Assembly: GCF_008831285.2 (NCBI RefSeq)
Contig: NC_045144.1
Span: forward strand, 19,669,716-19,733,715
Direction: 5' to 3'
DNA from: Nymphaea colorata
Lineage: Eukaryota > Streptophyta > Magnoliopsida > Nymphaeales > Nymphaeaceae
Length of the DNA: 64,000 bases
Both the position numbers and the translations under genes were made by a program. The notes beneath the pieces are model-generated. The model searched no databases. It was not told the DNA's origin and worked only from the letters and a program-made list of their open reading frames with translations. This document shows, piece by piece, positions 1-12,870 of the stretch (the stretch's first letter is position 1; each line of letters starts with the position of its first letter).

Positions 1-2980
1 TCAACAACATCACCCCGACTCCCAGAATCCAATGACCACGGATCGTCTGCCACCAGCCACCTAGGGTTACCAATGCACACCAGAGCATCCTCACACTCCA
101 TTCATTTATTTTTCCAATAAATTTTCACTCACTCACGCTGGATGTTATAATCATTTAGAAAAATTGCATTCTAAAATGAATCGACTTTCTCGAATCAGTT
201 TCTCATCACTCTCTCTCTCTCTTGCGTTCCCATTTTATCGGTGTTCATTTAACAAAAATCAAAAATATGTTAGAGTTGGTTCATATATATATATATATAT
301 AAAAGGATTTAACTTAGTCAAATCCACATTATTTACGTTAAAAGAATAAAGGAAGTATATGAAAAGATTATAAATGGCTAAAATGTCCTACTTTCTTTCT
401 TGTTTTAATCATAAATATGAACGCTTTCTAGTGCTGGTATCTTTCTTAAAAAGTCTGTCCCTTAACTCTCCCTCTCTTTAATATGAAAGTTATCTAACTT
501 GATTATGAGTCATCCCATCAAATAATCAAAATATCATAAAGTAAGTTTCTTCTGAAAAAAAGAAGTAAATAATAACTGGAATTTAATTTACATAAAATAA
601 CTGTGTATATGACATTATATGAGCTATCACTGAACTTGATCCAACTGTCCGAAAAGGCAAAGCATAGGCGGTTGAGCTGGTGCCAATTGTACTGGTTGTC
701 ATGAACTCATGACAAGAAGAAGGAACATGTTTCGTCTTTCATTTGAGCTAGTGGAATAAAAAATTCCTCTTGCTCATCAGAATTTGCTTGGAGAGAAGAA
801 GAATATAATTTTTTACTAAAAAACACACACAAGTTTGTCAATTATATATGCATACCTATATTCTCGGTGAATGGGAGGTTAACAATCATCACCAGGAAAG
901 AGGCCGGAAGGCCTCCTATTCTCCTCTGGTCCTTAAGCTGCGTGGAAGTTTGGATGACAGCACGTTGCTTTCAACTCTACGGACCACCCACATCTTTTGC
1001 GCAAGCAAAAATGCACATTCCAACTCGACGGAGCACCACATTTTTTTGCTTACTGCAAAGAAGCACACAGTTTCGTGAAGCATCACATCAAATCAAAGAT
1101 GGCGCTGAGAAACAGGGGATGGAAACCTTTCACATGCCATCGGTTTCACGCTTACCTCCCGTCCAAGTCGTCGCGCCATGAAAGATTACATCACGGTCCC
1201 ATTAAAACAAGCACAACAGTGTCAACCTCCATGTAATTTGTCCCTGTTGTTTAGCCCTTGTTTTGGCATATTTCCAGAAACAGAGCTAAATGAAGAGATT
1301 TTTTTGCTCCTTTTGGGGACAGCAGGCACGGTGACTATGTCACGAAAAGTTGGTACTGTTGTCCTGATGCTATCTAGAGCTTCCCCTGCTCTGCATGTCG
1401 ACGCTAGAGGCCGGAATTGATTTGGGGACTCCCCATCTCCGACCTGTCTATCTGTCTTAATCAGAATCTGACTTTTTCTGTAAGGAATTACCTGTGATGG
1501 TCTTTAGAGACGACCGATGCACTGTTGCTTGTAAGATGAGCATGAGCCATTGGGCAGCAGCAGAGAATCAGTTCAATGTGAAAGATTTAGTGCCAATTTG
1601 GATTACATTTAAGGAAAGATCTTTCCTTTTAGTTATATTAGGTGCTAAAACCTGTCTTCTAACACTGTTCTAGCATTATTGGTATCTGGTTTCCCTGACG
1701 TGTGCTCGTCTAAATGAATTATTTCACTGATTATGTCTCTTTCTTTGTAAGAACTTGTATGCCATAATTTTTTATACGAAAAATGTGCATGAAGTGGAAG
1801 AAACACGGTGATATTTTACTGTACTTTTTCTATTATTTATATTTGTATATGATGAGAGAGAGAGAGAGAGAGAGATTGACCTTTTTTCTTTATCTTTTTT
1901 GAGTATCATTTTGCAAACCAAGTTTACCAAATTGCTTTTCAACTACAAAAATTTTTTGATGTGATGTGTTTCGCACCCCTTAGCGAGTCTTAATTAGTGG
2001 CACGAATGAGTGGGTGAAGCAATCAATTGTCCAAGAACCTTGGCGTTGTATGAAAACTGCATCATTTCAGGAAGCATAAGAAGATTTAAATGAATCAGAA
2101 GACCATCAGTTCCTGAACCAAATTGGCAGCACCTGAATCAGTTGTGAATGGGCTAAAAATATTAAAAGAATCCGTTCTGAAAAAATGTTAATCAGAAACA
2201 TGGTTAAAACCTGAAATGTGGCACCCTTTAATCGGCCACTGATGCCACCGATTTGATTCTTTTTGGTCAATTCCGATGACATGAGAAGAGTGCAGCATTA
2301 CATACATTACAGGTAAAGGTAAACTTACATTTTGAATACAATACATCCTTCTGCATTTTTGCTTAAAAGTGCTTTCATTTTATACGCTTAAAGAGCAAAA
2401 ATCCTATGCTTTCATCTTTCAGTAAATGCATGATTTGATCTTGAAAGAAGCAAACTCCCAATGAAATTTTAGAAAGTGGGGACCAGGAGCATGATTTTTG
2501 TGTCTGCAAAATATTTATAGAAGCTTTCAATAACTATTAGCCAAGAACCTTTATGTTCATAACAGGATTAAGAGCCTACCTTACTAATAAATGCTCAGAC
2601 TGGTGAATTTATCCTTGATTCGGATATATCTTCCAGAGTTGTTAGAAGCTTCTCATAACTATGGCCAGGACGCTGAAGTTCACATGAGAACAAGAGACTA
2701 GCCAAATTCACTAAATATTAACACTAGTTAAAGTATTCTAAATATGAGAGAAAATGATGCCCAGCATAAAACTTTTATCAACTAAACTATTATTCTGCTA
2801 CTTCATGTCCTAAAGGCTATAGTAGAGAAACTATAGAAATAAAAAAAAATGAAGTTCTCAAATGTTTATGCAGCCATTTGCAGAAAAACTCAGGGAAGGA
2901 GAGGATAAATTAGCACTTTCTCAATCTGATTTCCCTTTTGCAGAAAAATGGTACAGTATAGAACAATCTTTCCAGCACTG
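1..2980. other. Intergenic, no gene recognised
   Basis: I see no recognisable gene here. There is a short TA run near 280-301. Overlapping small plus-strand frames lie between 848 and 1420, in three different frames, and none resembles a known protein. The base composition is AT-rich as in the rest of the intergenic DNA. Confidence 0.6.
1854..1875. repeat. (GA)11 microsatellite
   Basis: Uninterrupted GA dinucleotide run of about 11 units in intergenic DNA. Confidence 0.95.
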
Positions 2981-2983
2981 GAT

Positions 2984-3190
2984 TGCTTCAATCTGAATTT
3001 GCATCAATTCCAAGTTTCCATGTTTCAATTCCTTCAATATTACTACAGACCTTACTCTCTCTAGAAATAGAAGAAAGACAGCCTTACTATCTGATTCAAT
3101 GTGGATTCGCATCAGTAGGAAGTTTATATGCTTCAAGTCATAGTAGATTACTACAGTTCTTGCCTTCTCTAGAAATGAAGAAAAAGAAAG
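2984..3190. repeat. Diverged tandem duplication, period about 110 bp
   Basis: Two successive blocks share the order of several short words. Both start with TTCAATSTGRATT followed by GCATCA. Both later carry ATTACTACAG, and both end in CTCTAGAAATRGAAGAA. The blocks begin near 2984 and 3092. Both strands are open across it (small frames of 71 and 90 codons), which is probably a by-product of low stop density. No protein family was recognised. Confidence 0.6.
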
Positions 3191-5489
3191 AGATAGAATC
3201 TGCCTCTATCTTGTCAGCAAGCTGCACAATAATTCGGTTTTATTTCTGGATTTAAACAGTGTGATAGCTTTATTAATGGTTTCCAGTGAGCTCTCTCTGA
3301 CCCGACAATAGCTCAGAGCCTCACCAGAAGTACTCTCGGAAAGAGGGACACTCATGAGGCAATTATGGTTAGGTATGAAATAACTATCATACCTGGAACT
3401 AGACCAATGCCAGATAACACTGACATACAAACTCAGATCAAGGTAACTTGTCTAATTTCATCAGTGTAGTGTGCATCTCAGATGTTCATCTTGGATCCGT
3501 AGTCTGTCAAAATTGTACCGGACCACCTGGATCCAATCAGCAGCAATGGAATACCAGGACAGTGACCTTGGAGCTGCCATGTCCCCCGTTACATGGCTTG
3601 ATGACAGACAAGTTTCACATTGCTTAAGCACTAACCACACTAAATCACTTTCAAGCTAAGTGGAAGTGAGGTGAGAAAATAAGAAAGTTCAAGAGCTGAA
3701 TTATTGAGGCTGGCTTCATAGGGTGGTTAGATTGGTCCTACCTGCTCATGGACCCTCAGCATCAGCAAGGTAGGGGAGGGGGACAAATTGGTAAATAATT
3801 TCACGTGAAAATTGATCTCTGTAGGTGAATAATTTCTAGGCAGACAATGACATCTCTGGAGCTAGATGGTCATCAATTAGTGTTCTTTGTCCTTGATCGC
3901 CTCCGTGGGTAAGTTTGGATGAGCAGTGGGGCTAGCAGATCGACTAATTACTTGAGCAGAAGAATAACATTTATCGGGCCTGGCCAGGTTGTAGATTTGA
4001 GACCAACTTGAAGGAGGTCAGGATCATTTCGAGACTGAAATAGGTGAGATCTGCAAAATTTTAGTTTGCCAACCCAGGAAAAAGAAAAGCAACAATTATG
4101 TCTTCTTTGTTCTGAGCTGCCCAAGAATGGGTGAGTTTTGATCAGCAACAAGATCAGAAACTGGAAACACTTTTCCTGAAAATCTCCTCTTTCTGCTAGA
4201 ACCACCTCCCAATCTATCTTTACTGTCCCCTCACTGAGACGAGTAGTCCTGGTACTTTACTTTTGGACCTTCTCATCCAAACCAGAGAGGCCTTCCATAA
4301 AGATTGTGGCTTACTCAATCCAGTTTGCCTTGAAATGTGCTCTCCACATGATGGATCTTAATACACAAGATCTGAAAGCTCATTGGCATCGGTAAGCTAA
4401 GCAAGTCTTGTAGCAGAGATCATGAGTCCTTAGTCAGCACAGCCATACAGTTCAAGAATATTAATTTGGGTTGAGCTTGTCAAGATTTCATCAAGAGTAG
4501 CCACCTTCAGTCCAAATTTGCAGCTTTTTTGTTGAAAATCGGTCTCGGAAACGAGCCAGATTAGCTGCTGTCGTCGAGCTCAAGCACAGTTTACGCCAAG
4601 TATGTTTGAACTTTGAACTCGTTACAGAATCTTGGTTCAACAGGTCTAGAGTCCAAAATCCTGTTACTTGGACGTTGAAACAATTTCACTTTTTGTTAAA
4701 AAGTCTGCTTAAATCTTTGCTCATGAGCCCAAACATATGCCAACCACAAGTTTATCCTCCTTAATTGAAATCATCTCCATGAAACGTTTTCTTTCAGTCA
4801 AATAAAAGTGCCTTCATTGGGCATAACGACTTACTACAACAACCGACCTAAACCATCATCAGACCATGTGCTCTCAACATCAGAGGACCTGCAGAGATTC
4901 GATTTCACTGCTGAATTTAGTGACTGACAGCATCAAGACTCTGTCGTGTACATCTGAATGGAGGGTTCTCACTCACAACCATGTGGTTCACAACAGAGGG
5001 TGGTGTGTCCCAAGCATCTACATCACCTTTCTCCAAGCTTACACATCACATCAGGTCCATTAATATCCACACACTGATCATACGGAATTTCCTTGTACTG
5101 TCAATCTTTGTCTTCTGATTTTACAGCCTTGATCCTCACATTCCCTCGTTAGTGTCCGCATCAGTCATTGTCTAATCTACAAAGGTAAGCTAGCATTCTT
5201 GAGCCCACTCCATTGATGGTTGTCTCAAGAAGCCAAGAGGAGCTTCCAAGGCACTAACTAGGTGGCTGCTTCCATCACCAACCAAATGCTAAAGTTAGGT
5301 TCTGCTGTTGCTCGCTTTGTGGAGGAGTGGAGCTCCCCTACCTTCTTGTGGTGGAACCTTTGAAGAAACTACGTGCTTGGAGGGAAGCCACATGTGACAT
5401 TGATATGGAATAGATCCATGGAAGCCCTGAAAATTACATTGAGAAAAGGCTTCTACAATTTTGTGTAGAAAAAATGGGTTGTTTCTGAG
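3191..5489. other. Intergenic, no gene recognised
   Basis: Nothing supported was found. Small frames at 3471-3659 (+), 3948-4205 (-), 4866-5063 (+) and 5295-5594 (-) have no recognisable domains and lack a splice context I could link together. Confidence 0.55.
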
Positions 5490-5629
5490 AATTGTTCTGC
5501 TGCTTATCCGCAAGGGGAATGTGGTACGTTGAGCTTTCGCAGTCAGGAAATCAGCCAGAGTTCGAATCCCATCGACACCATTTTGGGCAACCATAAGCAG
5601 GCATATATAGGGCTTGACGATAATGTTAT
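5490..5629 (+). mobile_element. SINE-like copy 1 (tRNA-type B box)
   Basis: Contains GTTCGAATCCC at 5560-5570, a good RNA polymerase III B-box consensus. The roughly 70 bp from there to 5629 recur in diverged form at 5973-6036, with shared words such as GACACCATTTT, AAGCAGGCATA and TAATGTT. An upstream A box is not clear, so the 5' border is a guess. A tRNA-derived SINE tail fits best; a complete tRNA fold is not seen. Confidence 0.45.
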
Positions 5630-5935
5630 TAGGGATGTAAAGTCAACTCAAACTCGACCATGTAAGCTCGACTCCAGCTTGAGCTTGAGTTAAAACTCTA
5701 ATTATATACAAGTTGATTTAGCTCGTGTCTTCTTGTTAATTTTAAAGGGTGTGTCGACAATTTTTTGACTAAATTAATACCTTCTTTGAGCTTTTCATTT
5801 TCATTGAAAGAAAACAAAAAAAAAAAAGATATATGAATCAAATAACACAAGATTAAACAAGTCGACCTCACCTCGTAAAGCTCCACTCGAGCTCGATGAG
5901 CTCATGGTACATTCCGAGCTCATAGTACAGCCCTA
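5630..5935. mobile_element. hAT-like MITE, 306 bp
   Basis: Begins TAGGGATGTA and ends TACAGCCCTA, which are imperfect inverted repeats. It is flanked by AATGTTAT (5622-5629) and AATGTTGC (5936-5943), a decayed 8-bp target duplication. The interior is rich in GAGCTCGA-type words near both ends, which is common in plant elements with TAGGG-type termini. There is no coding capacity, so it is non-autonomous. It separates two SINE-like copies. Confidence 0.65.
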
Positions 5936-6040
5936 AATGTTGCTAGGCATCAAGTTCTGCACTACATCCGAAGTTCAAATACCATGGACACCATTTTTTG
6001 CAAAACTAAGCAGGCATAGGCCCTGAGAGTAATGTTGACT
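5936..6040 (+). mobile_element. SINE-like copy 2
   Basis: Diverged direct repeat of the block at 5554-5629, with a B-box-like GTTCAAATACC at 5973-5983 and the same terminal TAATGTT. Together with copy 1 it forms a head-to-tail pair that the MITE at 5630-5935 splits. Confidence 0.4.
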
Positions 6041-8378
6041 TCACACCGCTGAACCTGCAACTGACTCTTGTGTTTCCGATGTAGTTCCTTTGTGTCAAGA
6101 AAATTAACTGAAAAGATGCTGGAAATGATTCATTTTCATATAAAAACAGACCATGATAATAATTACCTTTTTTTCAGACTGATAGACGAACTTATAAAGA
6201 TGTTGTGCATGGGCTGGCTGCCTCATATTAGGTCCTTTGGGGGTTCGTTTCCTTAGAATCTGCAAGCTGTTTCTTTGAATCACAAAAGTTCTCCCCATGC
6301 ATTTGCCGTTCTGCTCATGAGGTCCCTTTTTATTCTCTCTCCTCTTTTCGTTCATCTTTTCTTCAGTAAAATAGTCAGTGCCCAAGTTAGGATAAAATAA
6401 GGCCCAACATGATCTCTAGCTGCAGTTGAGTGAAAAGATAAAATTGTATGAATAGATTATCCATGTGCCAAGATAATCGTGTCATGCCAACAATCTCTGT
6501 ACATTCCAGGAACTGGTCTATCCAAACCGAGTGCTTAGAAACTTGGTTGAGTCAACTCGTTCAGTTGGCTGACTTGGTCTTCCACCTGGTCAAAAAAAAT
6601 GGAGAAACCATGAATTGTCAAGACTTGACCGAGTCATCTGAGTTTCAGCCGCATCAGCAAGTTTTGGCTAAGTCAGACGAGTCACAGGTTGGCTTGATTG
6701 AGTCATTTATGTTTATAATGTAAGTGTGAATTATATAAAAAATTGTGTGTATGTGTATGTGTGTGTGTGTATTAATAATTGCTTCTCAAAATCAAATTTC
6801 TAATTGTCATTCACTTTTTTTTAATATTTGTAAAATTGAACTTATTTGTTATTCTGTTCTTTGATTATATGGCCTACATTGGTTCTTATCAGCTCTCATA
6901 TACTAGCAGCCCACACTCAAGAGGAAGAAAGGAAACAACATAGCCATACGGTAGCTGAGACTGCTACGCGGTGCACTGAGTAGACTAATAAGAACATTGA
7001 GCAGTTTGCTGCCATTGGCCTGTCAACAATATTTAGTATCCAAAATCCAATTTTCATGTGATTATCCAACCATTTCCTTCACACAAGGACCCTCATTTAG
7101 TGTGCGCTTCTACTTTTTATCCTCTTCAAACATAGATTAAAGAGGAACTACTATAAAACGTCTACAGGCCACAGCCGCAGATGCTGTTTTCAATGGCTTA
7201 ACGACTTCAAGAAACTCAGTCATCGGTCATTCTGCTGTCCTTCTGAAGATCTTAATGTAAATAATGTTTCTGCAGTCCACAGCAGTAGGCAGACAATAAC
7301 AAAGAAAAAAGGCAAGGGACAGTAAATGGAGGGAAAGAATTCCTTGCACACGATTTAACTTACTTGTCTAGCTCCTTGTAGCATGATGCCTTACTGTGGT
7401 GTTCTTTTTTTTTTTTTTGTCCAATTTCATATGGAAAAATAATGTTTTGCAGCTTGTAAAATTTTAAAAGAAAAAAAGAAGACACAACTACAACTCGCAA
7501 GCATGCATGACGCAACAATTTGCGAGTAAAACCTACGACAGTTAAAAACCAGAATTGTATATCTTCATGTTCGATCGCCATATCTGGTATGTGCTCCATC
7601 ATACAAACACATTTATGAAAACTGATCCAAGTATGCAACTTATGATCCCATTAATCAAGAACCCTCATGGCAGATGTGCACCCAAGACAACCTGCTTCAT
7701 TCACAAGTTACCCACTTCTGTGCCAGTATAGGAGAAATTATGGCTGGGGAGTCATTGCATCCAGAGAATCAAAACAATGACCATCTTCTTGCAACCGTTT
7801 ATGTGGTATGCTAACAAAATAAATAATTTCTCTAAGTACCACAGTGAGAAACCCACATGGAACAACCTCACTTGTTTCACATCAAAAGCCTGGAAGTAAA
7901 TCTGTTAGAAACTCTCGCAGCTTGCTTGTAGTAGTTGAAATAGGAAACTAACTGTGTTCAGCATAATGAATCAGCTATAGTTTGAAAGACCAGTAAAATT
8001 GTTCTAAATTTTTGCCAACGGTAGTTAGATATGCAAGAACACGATGCTATCATTTCTGAATAGGACTTAAGTGGCCTAAAGCAAAGATAAGAGAAATGAT
8101 TGGTGATACAGTTTAAAAATTAAAAAGGGTGAACTTCCAACCGATGAAATAAGAACGTTTCCAGTTATTTCAAAAGAGTGCAGGCAAAGGAAGATGAAAA
8201 TAAAATTGGTAAAATATTGAAAAGCAAGAACCTATGCTCAAGGATGCACACTCGCGGTAGAGTAAGAGAAATATAACATACTTAACAAGTCATGAATCTT
8301 AATAGTTAAGAAAAATACATATCAAAATTGTACAAGTGTCCTCCAATGCAAACCCAATTTTGGAAACATTTGAGCCGT
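6041..8378. other. Intergenic, no gene recognised
   Basis: AT-rich DNA with a short GT run near 6748-6770 and a T tract near 7407-7419. The minus frame at 7360-7638 and plus frame at 6448-6723 show no known domain. Nothing else is supported. Confidence 0.55.
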
Positions 8379-9134
8379 TTAAGAGGCCTCAGATGCCTGC
8401 CGAATCATTCCAAACTTTACAAACGACTTATTAACTGATTCTGGTGAGCAAACTTGGTAATTCTAACCGCCACTAGGAGATAGAAATATCTCAGCCATTT
8501 CAAGTTTATTTGAGCTGAGGCTTGTGCTACTTATGGTTTAGCTAAGGACTTTCAACACAAGCTGAATAGCCTCTTCTCATGTAATGTCATCCTTGTATTC
8601 CTGTTGAAGCATCGACTGAGCAGCCTAACTATTTGTTCCAAACGAGGCAGCCTTCCAACCCCCATAGTTTCCATTTAGATCACTCAAATACAACTGAAAG
8701 CCAAAGTTCTTGTCCTAGCCAGCAAAAAAGAATGACACACCAAATGGTCGAAGGCCACCAAATTTGTGCATATTGCTTTGTGTCACATAGGGATTGCACC
8801 AGTTGCTCCACAGGTATAGGTTCTTAATAAGCATATGCATGTCGTTGAGCTTGAACTCGTGCAGCCTTAATCAGAATGTTAGCATCAGACATGATACTGC
8901 CACAGCACATGCGAAATGATCATCAATCTTGTATATCTTCTCTGTAGATTTTGAAGTTTGAAGAAGCTTTGACGTGACCTTCTTCTCCCCAGCCCAGACA
9001 AGTACAACCCCATCCTTGGCTAAAACTCCAAATGCAGATCCAGCATTTCCTATAGCTTCTACTGCAAACTCAACCTGGTATAGTCTACCTTCAGAAGAAA
9101 AGATGATTGTTCTACTAGTATACCGTCTAGACAT
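8379..9134 (-). pseudogene. Proteasome subunit alpha type-4 (PAC) pseudogene
   Basis: The 756-bp span matches the length of a normal alpha-4 coding region (about 250 codons) and has no introns. It starts with MSRRYTSRT and continues [20 protein letters not shown] and [11 protein letters not shown], the N-terminal signature of 20S core alpha-4, a non-catalytic ring subunit. Later pieces in shifting frames read [25 protein letters not shown] and, near the end, SLSSNKLEMAEIFLSPSG. Damage: an extra two codons (Trp-Ala) before GEKK, a one-base loss just before the MSDANI segment, a CAA-to-TAA change before EPIPV, an extra A after the CDTKQ segment and further stops. The absence of introns suggests a retrocopy, but no poly(A) tail or target duplication is visible and I am not sure the parent gene has coding introns. 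It is not expected to make a subunit. Confidence 0.92.
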
Positions 9135-10646
9135 CTTAGAAGAAGAAGAAACACTAAATTTCTCATCAGACAAAGAACATATCCTCGAGTTGAACAAACA
9201 GGAGCACATGTAAGCAGAATTTGCCAATTGGCGGACACCCACATGAACCACCAAAAAAACACCTACTGAAAAGCGACCAGAAAGCCTAAGGCAGACTAAA
9301 GTTCAACTAAAGCAACTAAAGCACTTCACTGCATTAAAATAAGCACGGACCAAATACAAGGAGCACCATACCTTTGAACGTATGTAACATAGGCGCGGTT
9401 ACTGAAGTACGGTGTGAATGGTTGAAGTCGGCATGAAACTGCCGCTTCCAAAAGGGAAGGTGCAAGCATGCAACTGGCATGGGCAATGTAGCAAAGTACG
9501 TGCAGGCGTTTTGCTGCAGGTAGAAATTTACCAAAATAATCGACCTCTCTATACTCTGGAATTATGCACTGTGTCCTTAAATAAGCACAAAGCAAACATA
9601 TCACCAAGCAATTGGTGGGCATGCATATTCACCCTACATTTCTGCAGCTACGAGTAATCTCAGCACCAAAAGCTTACTGATTAACTACGCCGTAAGAGAA
9701 GCAAGATACCAACCAGCATTTTCCGGCAAAACAGTAAACAAAAAGGTACCATTAGGCCTTCCAGTTCCTGATATTTCCGATGTAATAGCTACGCAGAGAC
9801 CATCCCAGAATTCTAGAATCAAAATTCCAGCCTATCAAACCTGGAAGGAAACTGGAAGAAAAATGTTCATTCCAATTCCAATTTGAGGTGAATTTTGAAT
9901 CAAAATTCCAAGTCATTGACGCCCCCCAAGAGGGAGAGGAAGAGAGATTACTATGAACATGTCGATCGACCCCGTCCATGTAACAAGTATGCAATGAACA
10001 TGTCGGATGGATCATGAATAATCAAGTAATTCTATCTCATTCAAACAATGTTCTAAGTAGAGATCAGTTAAAATTCAATTCACATCTGACCATCTTAAAG
10101 TCTAACTATGACATCTTTGGAATTGGATCCAACACTCCGATTCAAGTGCAGAAGGTTGCTAAACCAACCAGTTTAGTCACTAATGAAACTGAAACATGGG
10201 CTCAGTTCCATCAAGTCTTGGACCTCGAAGCCAAAAGCTATTTGGGGTCCCTGGTTACAACTTACAACGACTCCGCAGCGTACTCTTTGGTCGGACCAGT
10301 GACCGAGTCCTAAGATCTGCATCAAACCTTCAACACCACACAACAACCACTCAGTCGGGCCGACGACACTTGTCAAAATGTTCGTGGACCAGATATGATA
10401 TTTAAGTCGCTCCTCTGACACACTTCGAAGAGAAAAGGAAGGCAACAAGACCAACATGTCTCAACAATCAAGCCAAATGTTCAGGGATGATGAAGCCAAG
10501 GACCAGGCTCAGGTGCTCAATCTAAAACTTTTGTTCTTGTTTTTTCTAATTCGGCCAGAGCCCTCTTGAATTTATAGTATATAATTGAATTATATATCAC
10601 ATCAAAAATATTCTAGGTTCTTTCTCAAGATTTATGCTACATTTGA

Positions 10647-10766
10647 GATCCAAAATCTATGTTGGTACAATTGCATGCTAATAAGAATGTAAATCTATGT
10701 AGTTAAGATCCAAAATGTATGTTGGTAAAATTGCATGCTAATAAGGATGTAAATCTACAATAGTTC
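10647..10766. repeat. Tandem duplication, 2 x 60 bp
   Basis: Two adjacent 60-bp units start at 10647 and 10707. Both begin GATCCAAAAT and both contain TATGTTGGTA and TTGCATGCTAATAAG. They differ at only a few positions in the first 52 bp, so the duplication is fairly young. Confidence 0.85.
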
Positions 10767-10840
10767 TCATGATGGTTCGTGGCTTTGATCGCCACCTACC
10801 TCCATCTAATGAGGATGTAAATGTATCAGATTTTCTTGAA

Positions 10841-11110
10841 CACGATTTAAATGGATCTGGTAAAGAAATTCATGTCTGATTACTAGTCAGATTTTAACAT
10901 GATATGCAGTTCCCGTTTCATCTATCGATAGAGATCCGACCTAATTTTATATCAATTCAGATCTTATGCGAGTCTAATAATCTGAATCCAGTTTAAAAAG
11001 CAGAGTTTGAATTTCTGAACCCTTGCCCGTAATAATTTGAGACAATTTAAATGGATCTGTTAAAGAAATTCATGTCCTTTTAACAAATCAGATTTCAGAT
11101 ATGATAAGCA
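10841..11110. repeat. Direct repeat pair about 199 bp apart
   Basis: Words such as ATTTAAATGGATCTG and AAAGAAATTCATGTC occur at about 10845-10880 and again at about 11044-11080, each followed by a CAGATTT and an ATGATA-GCAG block. The sequence between contains GATCCGAC and GAATCC words typical of the dispersed plant MITE relics elsewhere in the window. Confidence 0.65.
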
Positions 11111-11215
11111 GCTCCTTAAGTACTGAATCCGGGAATGATATATGTTCATCATTCAATAAATGGTCAAACTTTTGCTTGAGGACATAAATTAGCTTGTATT
11201 TTCCCACTCTAATTA

Positions 11216-11239
11216 CTCTCTCTCTCTCTCTCTCTCTCT
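11216..11239. repeat. (CT)12 microsatellite
   Basis: Uninterrupted CT dinucleotide run in intergenic DNA. Confidence 0.95.
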
Positions 11240-11429
11240 GAGTTACAGTCAAGGACAGAGAAGTGGATTAACTCAGTAAAAGAATCAGCTTATGCAGCCA
11301 AGGACAAGAACTGTGAGGCTGCACAGCAAGGTGCCCAACAGCGTGCAGGATGTCTCCAACAGGTCCATCTCTCCCTAGCTCCTCTCCGGCTTCTTCCCTT
11401 TGTCATTCACCCCTTTAAAAACGATGCAC

Positions 11430-11560
11430 GCTTCATGGGGCGTAGCGTATCTGATTGGGTACACGGTTCTATACAAAGTGCATCGTTGGTTCGATTTTCA
11501 TGGGTACCGTTCCCCTATAAATGTTAGGATCACGACACTTTAGTTGATCAACTGTGTATC
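11430..11560 (+). mobile_element. SINE-like element
   Basis: An A-box-like GGGGCGTAGCG at 11437-11447 is followed about 40 bp later by a B-box-like GGTTCGATTTT at 11488-11498. Similar GGCGTAG heads occur at 24563 and 53192, so this may be a small dispersed family. Borders are not defined by a visible target duplication. Confidence 0.4.
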
Positions 11561-12702
11561 GTACTCTACCCAGGTTCTAACGCAGCCCAACACTCTGGGG
11601 GCAAGAGGAAGAGGGGGTCCTTCAGACCTCTTTTCTTGACAGTGGGTTGTTAACCTTCTAGTCACCGAGAAAACTGTATGTAGACTTAGACTTCTAATCT
11701 ACCTCATTTTTTCAATAACCTAACCGTATAGATATGATTTTAAGAATGATTTAATTACAAACTTATATTAAGTTAATCAATTTTTTATTTTAATTGTGTT
11801 TTTGTATTAGTCAAAACATTAATGAATCTTATAACATTAAAATTTCAATTTTTTCGCGCAATTGGTGCTCTTGGCACAATAACTAGTGCACCATTGTATA
11901 TTTGTGTTCACCTTTCTCTCTTTAATGAATGAAATTTAGTATGCACAAGAGGGGAGTGGTAGCAAGATAGTTAAGGTTGTCAGATTTGTCAAGATATAAT
12001 TTCCTTACATGTGCGTGCATGGGTTGTATGTTCAATACTTTAACTATGTCATGATATTTGATATCATTCAGTCTGCAACTTCAGTGTGGAATCATTTACA
12101 CTTTTCATTTTCTCTTTTTGTACATAAATTTACAGACTGGGGAACATACTGGCAACATGCCACAGGAGACCAGTAGCGGGTTGAAGACTCCGAGTTTATT
12201 TGACATGTAGAGGGAGCCGTCCATATCAGATTGCTCTCCATTCCTTTCTTTTTTTTTTTTTCTTTCTTGTAGGGTCCGAGGCTGCATTGGAAGCTTGAAA
12301 TAGAGACAATGCACCATCAACTTGGTGGGTGGGCCTCACCTTCATAATGCCCCTCATTTTGTTTTCTTTCACTAGATATTTAAAGGTGCTTAAGAGACAA
12401 GAACTCTCTTCTTTCTTCTTCTATTTCTTTGTACTTTTAGCAAATAAAAAATGTAGCTAAAGTCATGAATCAATTCGCTCATTATAAATCAGTCAATTAA
12501 TATATATCTCTCTCTCACACACACACACACATATGCACGCATAAGAAATTACTTAGTTGGTCATATCAGATGCCTGGTCACTAGTTTGAGAATTCAACTT
12601 TGTTTGTCTGCCTAATAGGTAGAGACTGGTAGGCGGTTAGTTTCTGTCTCAAGTATCAAAAGTGTCAACATCAAGTGCTCGAGAAAGGAAATCATTGATA
12701 TG

Positions 12703-12862
12703 CAGGGCCGAGCCAAGGGGGGCCTGCATGGGCTTGGCTCCACCTCAAAACTTATTAAAAAAGAAAATTTACATATAAATTGAAAATGATATTTCGACCC
12801 ATGCCAAAATTTAAGAACTTTATTTTGGCCCCCTTATGAGAAAATGTCTGGCTCAGCCCCCG
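12703..12862. mobile_element. hAT-like MITE, 160 bp
   Basis: The left end reads CAGGGCCGAGCCA and the right end CTGGCTCAGCCCCCG, imperfect inverted repeats of the class CAG-GGC-GAGCCA. The flanks TTGATATG (12695-12702) and TTAATGTG (12863-12870) agree at 6 of 8 bases, which fits an old hAT 8-bp target duplication. The AT-rich interior has no coding capacity. It belongs with the related copies at 17240, 24804 and 61824. Confidence 0.7.
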
Positions 12863-12870
12863 TTAATGTG

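Larger units (their letters stand above)
9135..12702. other. Intergenic, repeats only
   Basis: No gene recognised. The stretch holds the tandem duplication at 10647-10766, the direct repeat pair at 10841-11110, a TC microsatellite, a SINE-like piece near 11437 and a CA run near 12515-12530. A short inverted pair with GGAATTTTGATTC-type words lies near 9820-9910. The frames at 9326-9657 and 10014-10457 are overlapping on both strands and look non-coding. Confidence 0.55.

Noticed and set aside
5540-5580. Possible tRNA gene because of GTTCGAATCCC
   Set aside because: No acceptor stem, anticodon arm or A box at the right spacing; a SINE tail is a better fit.
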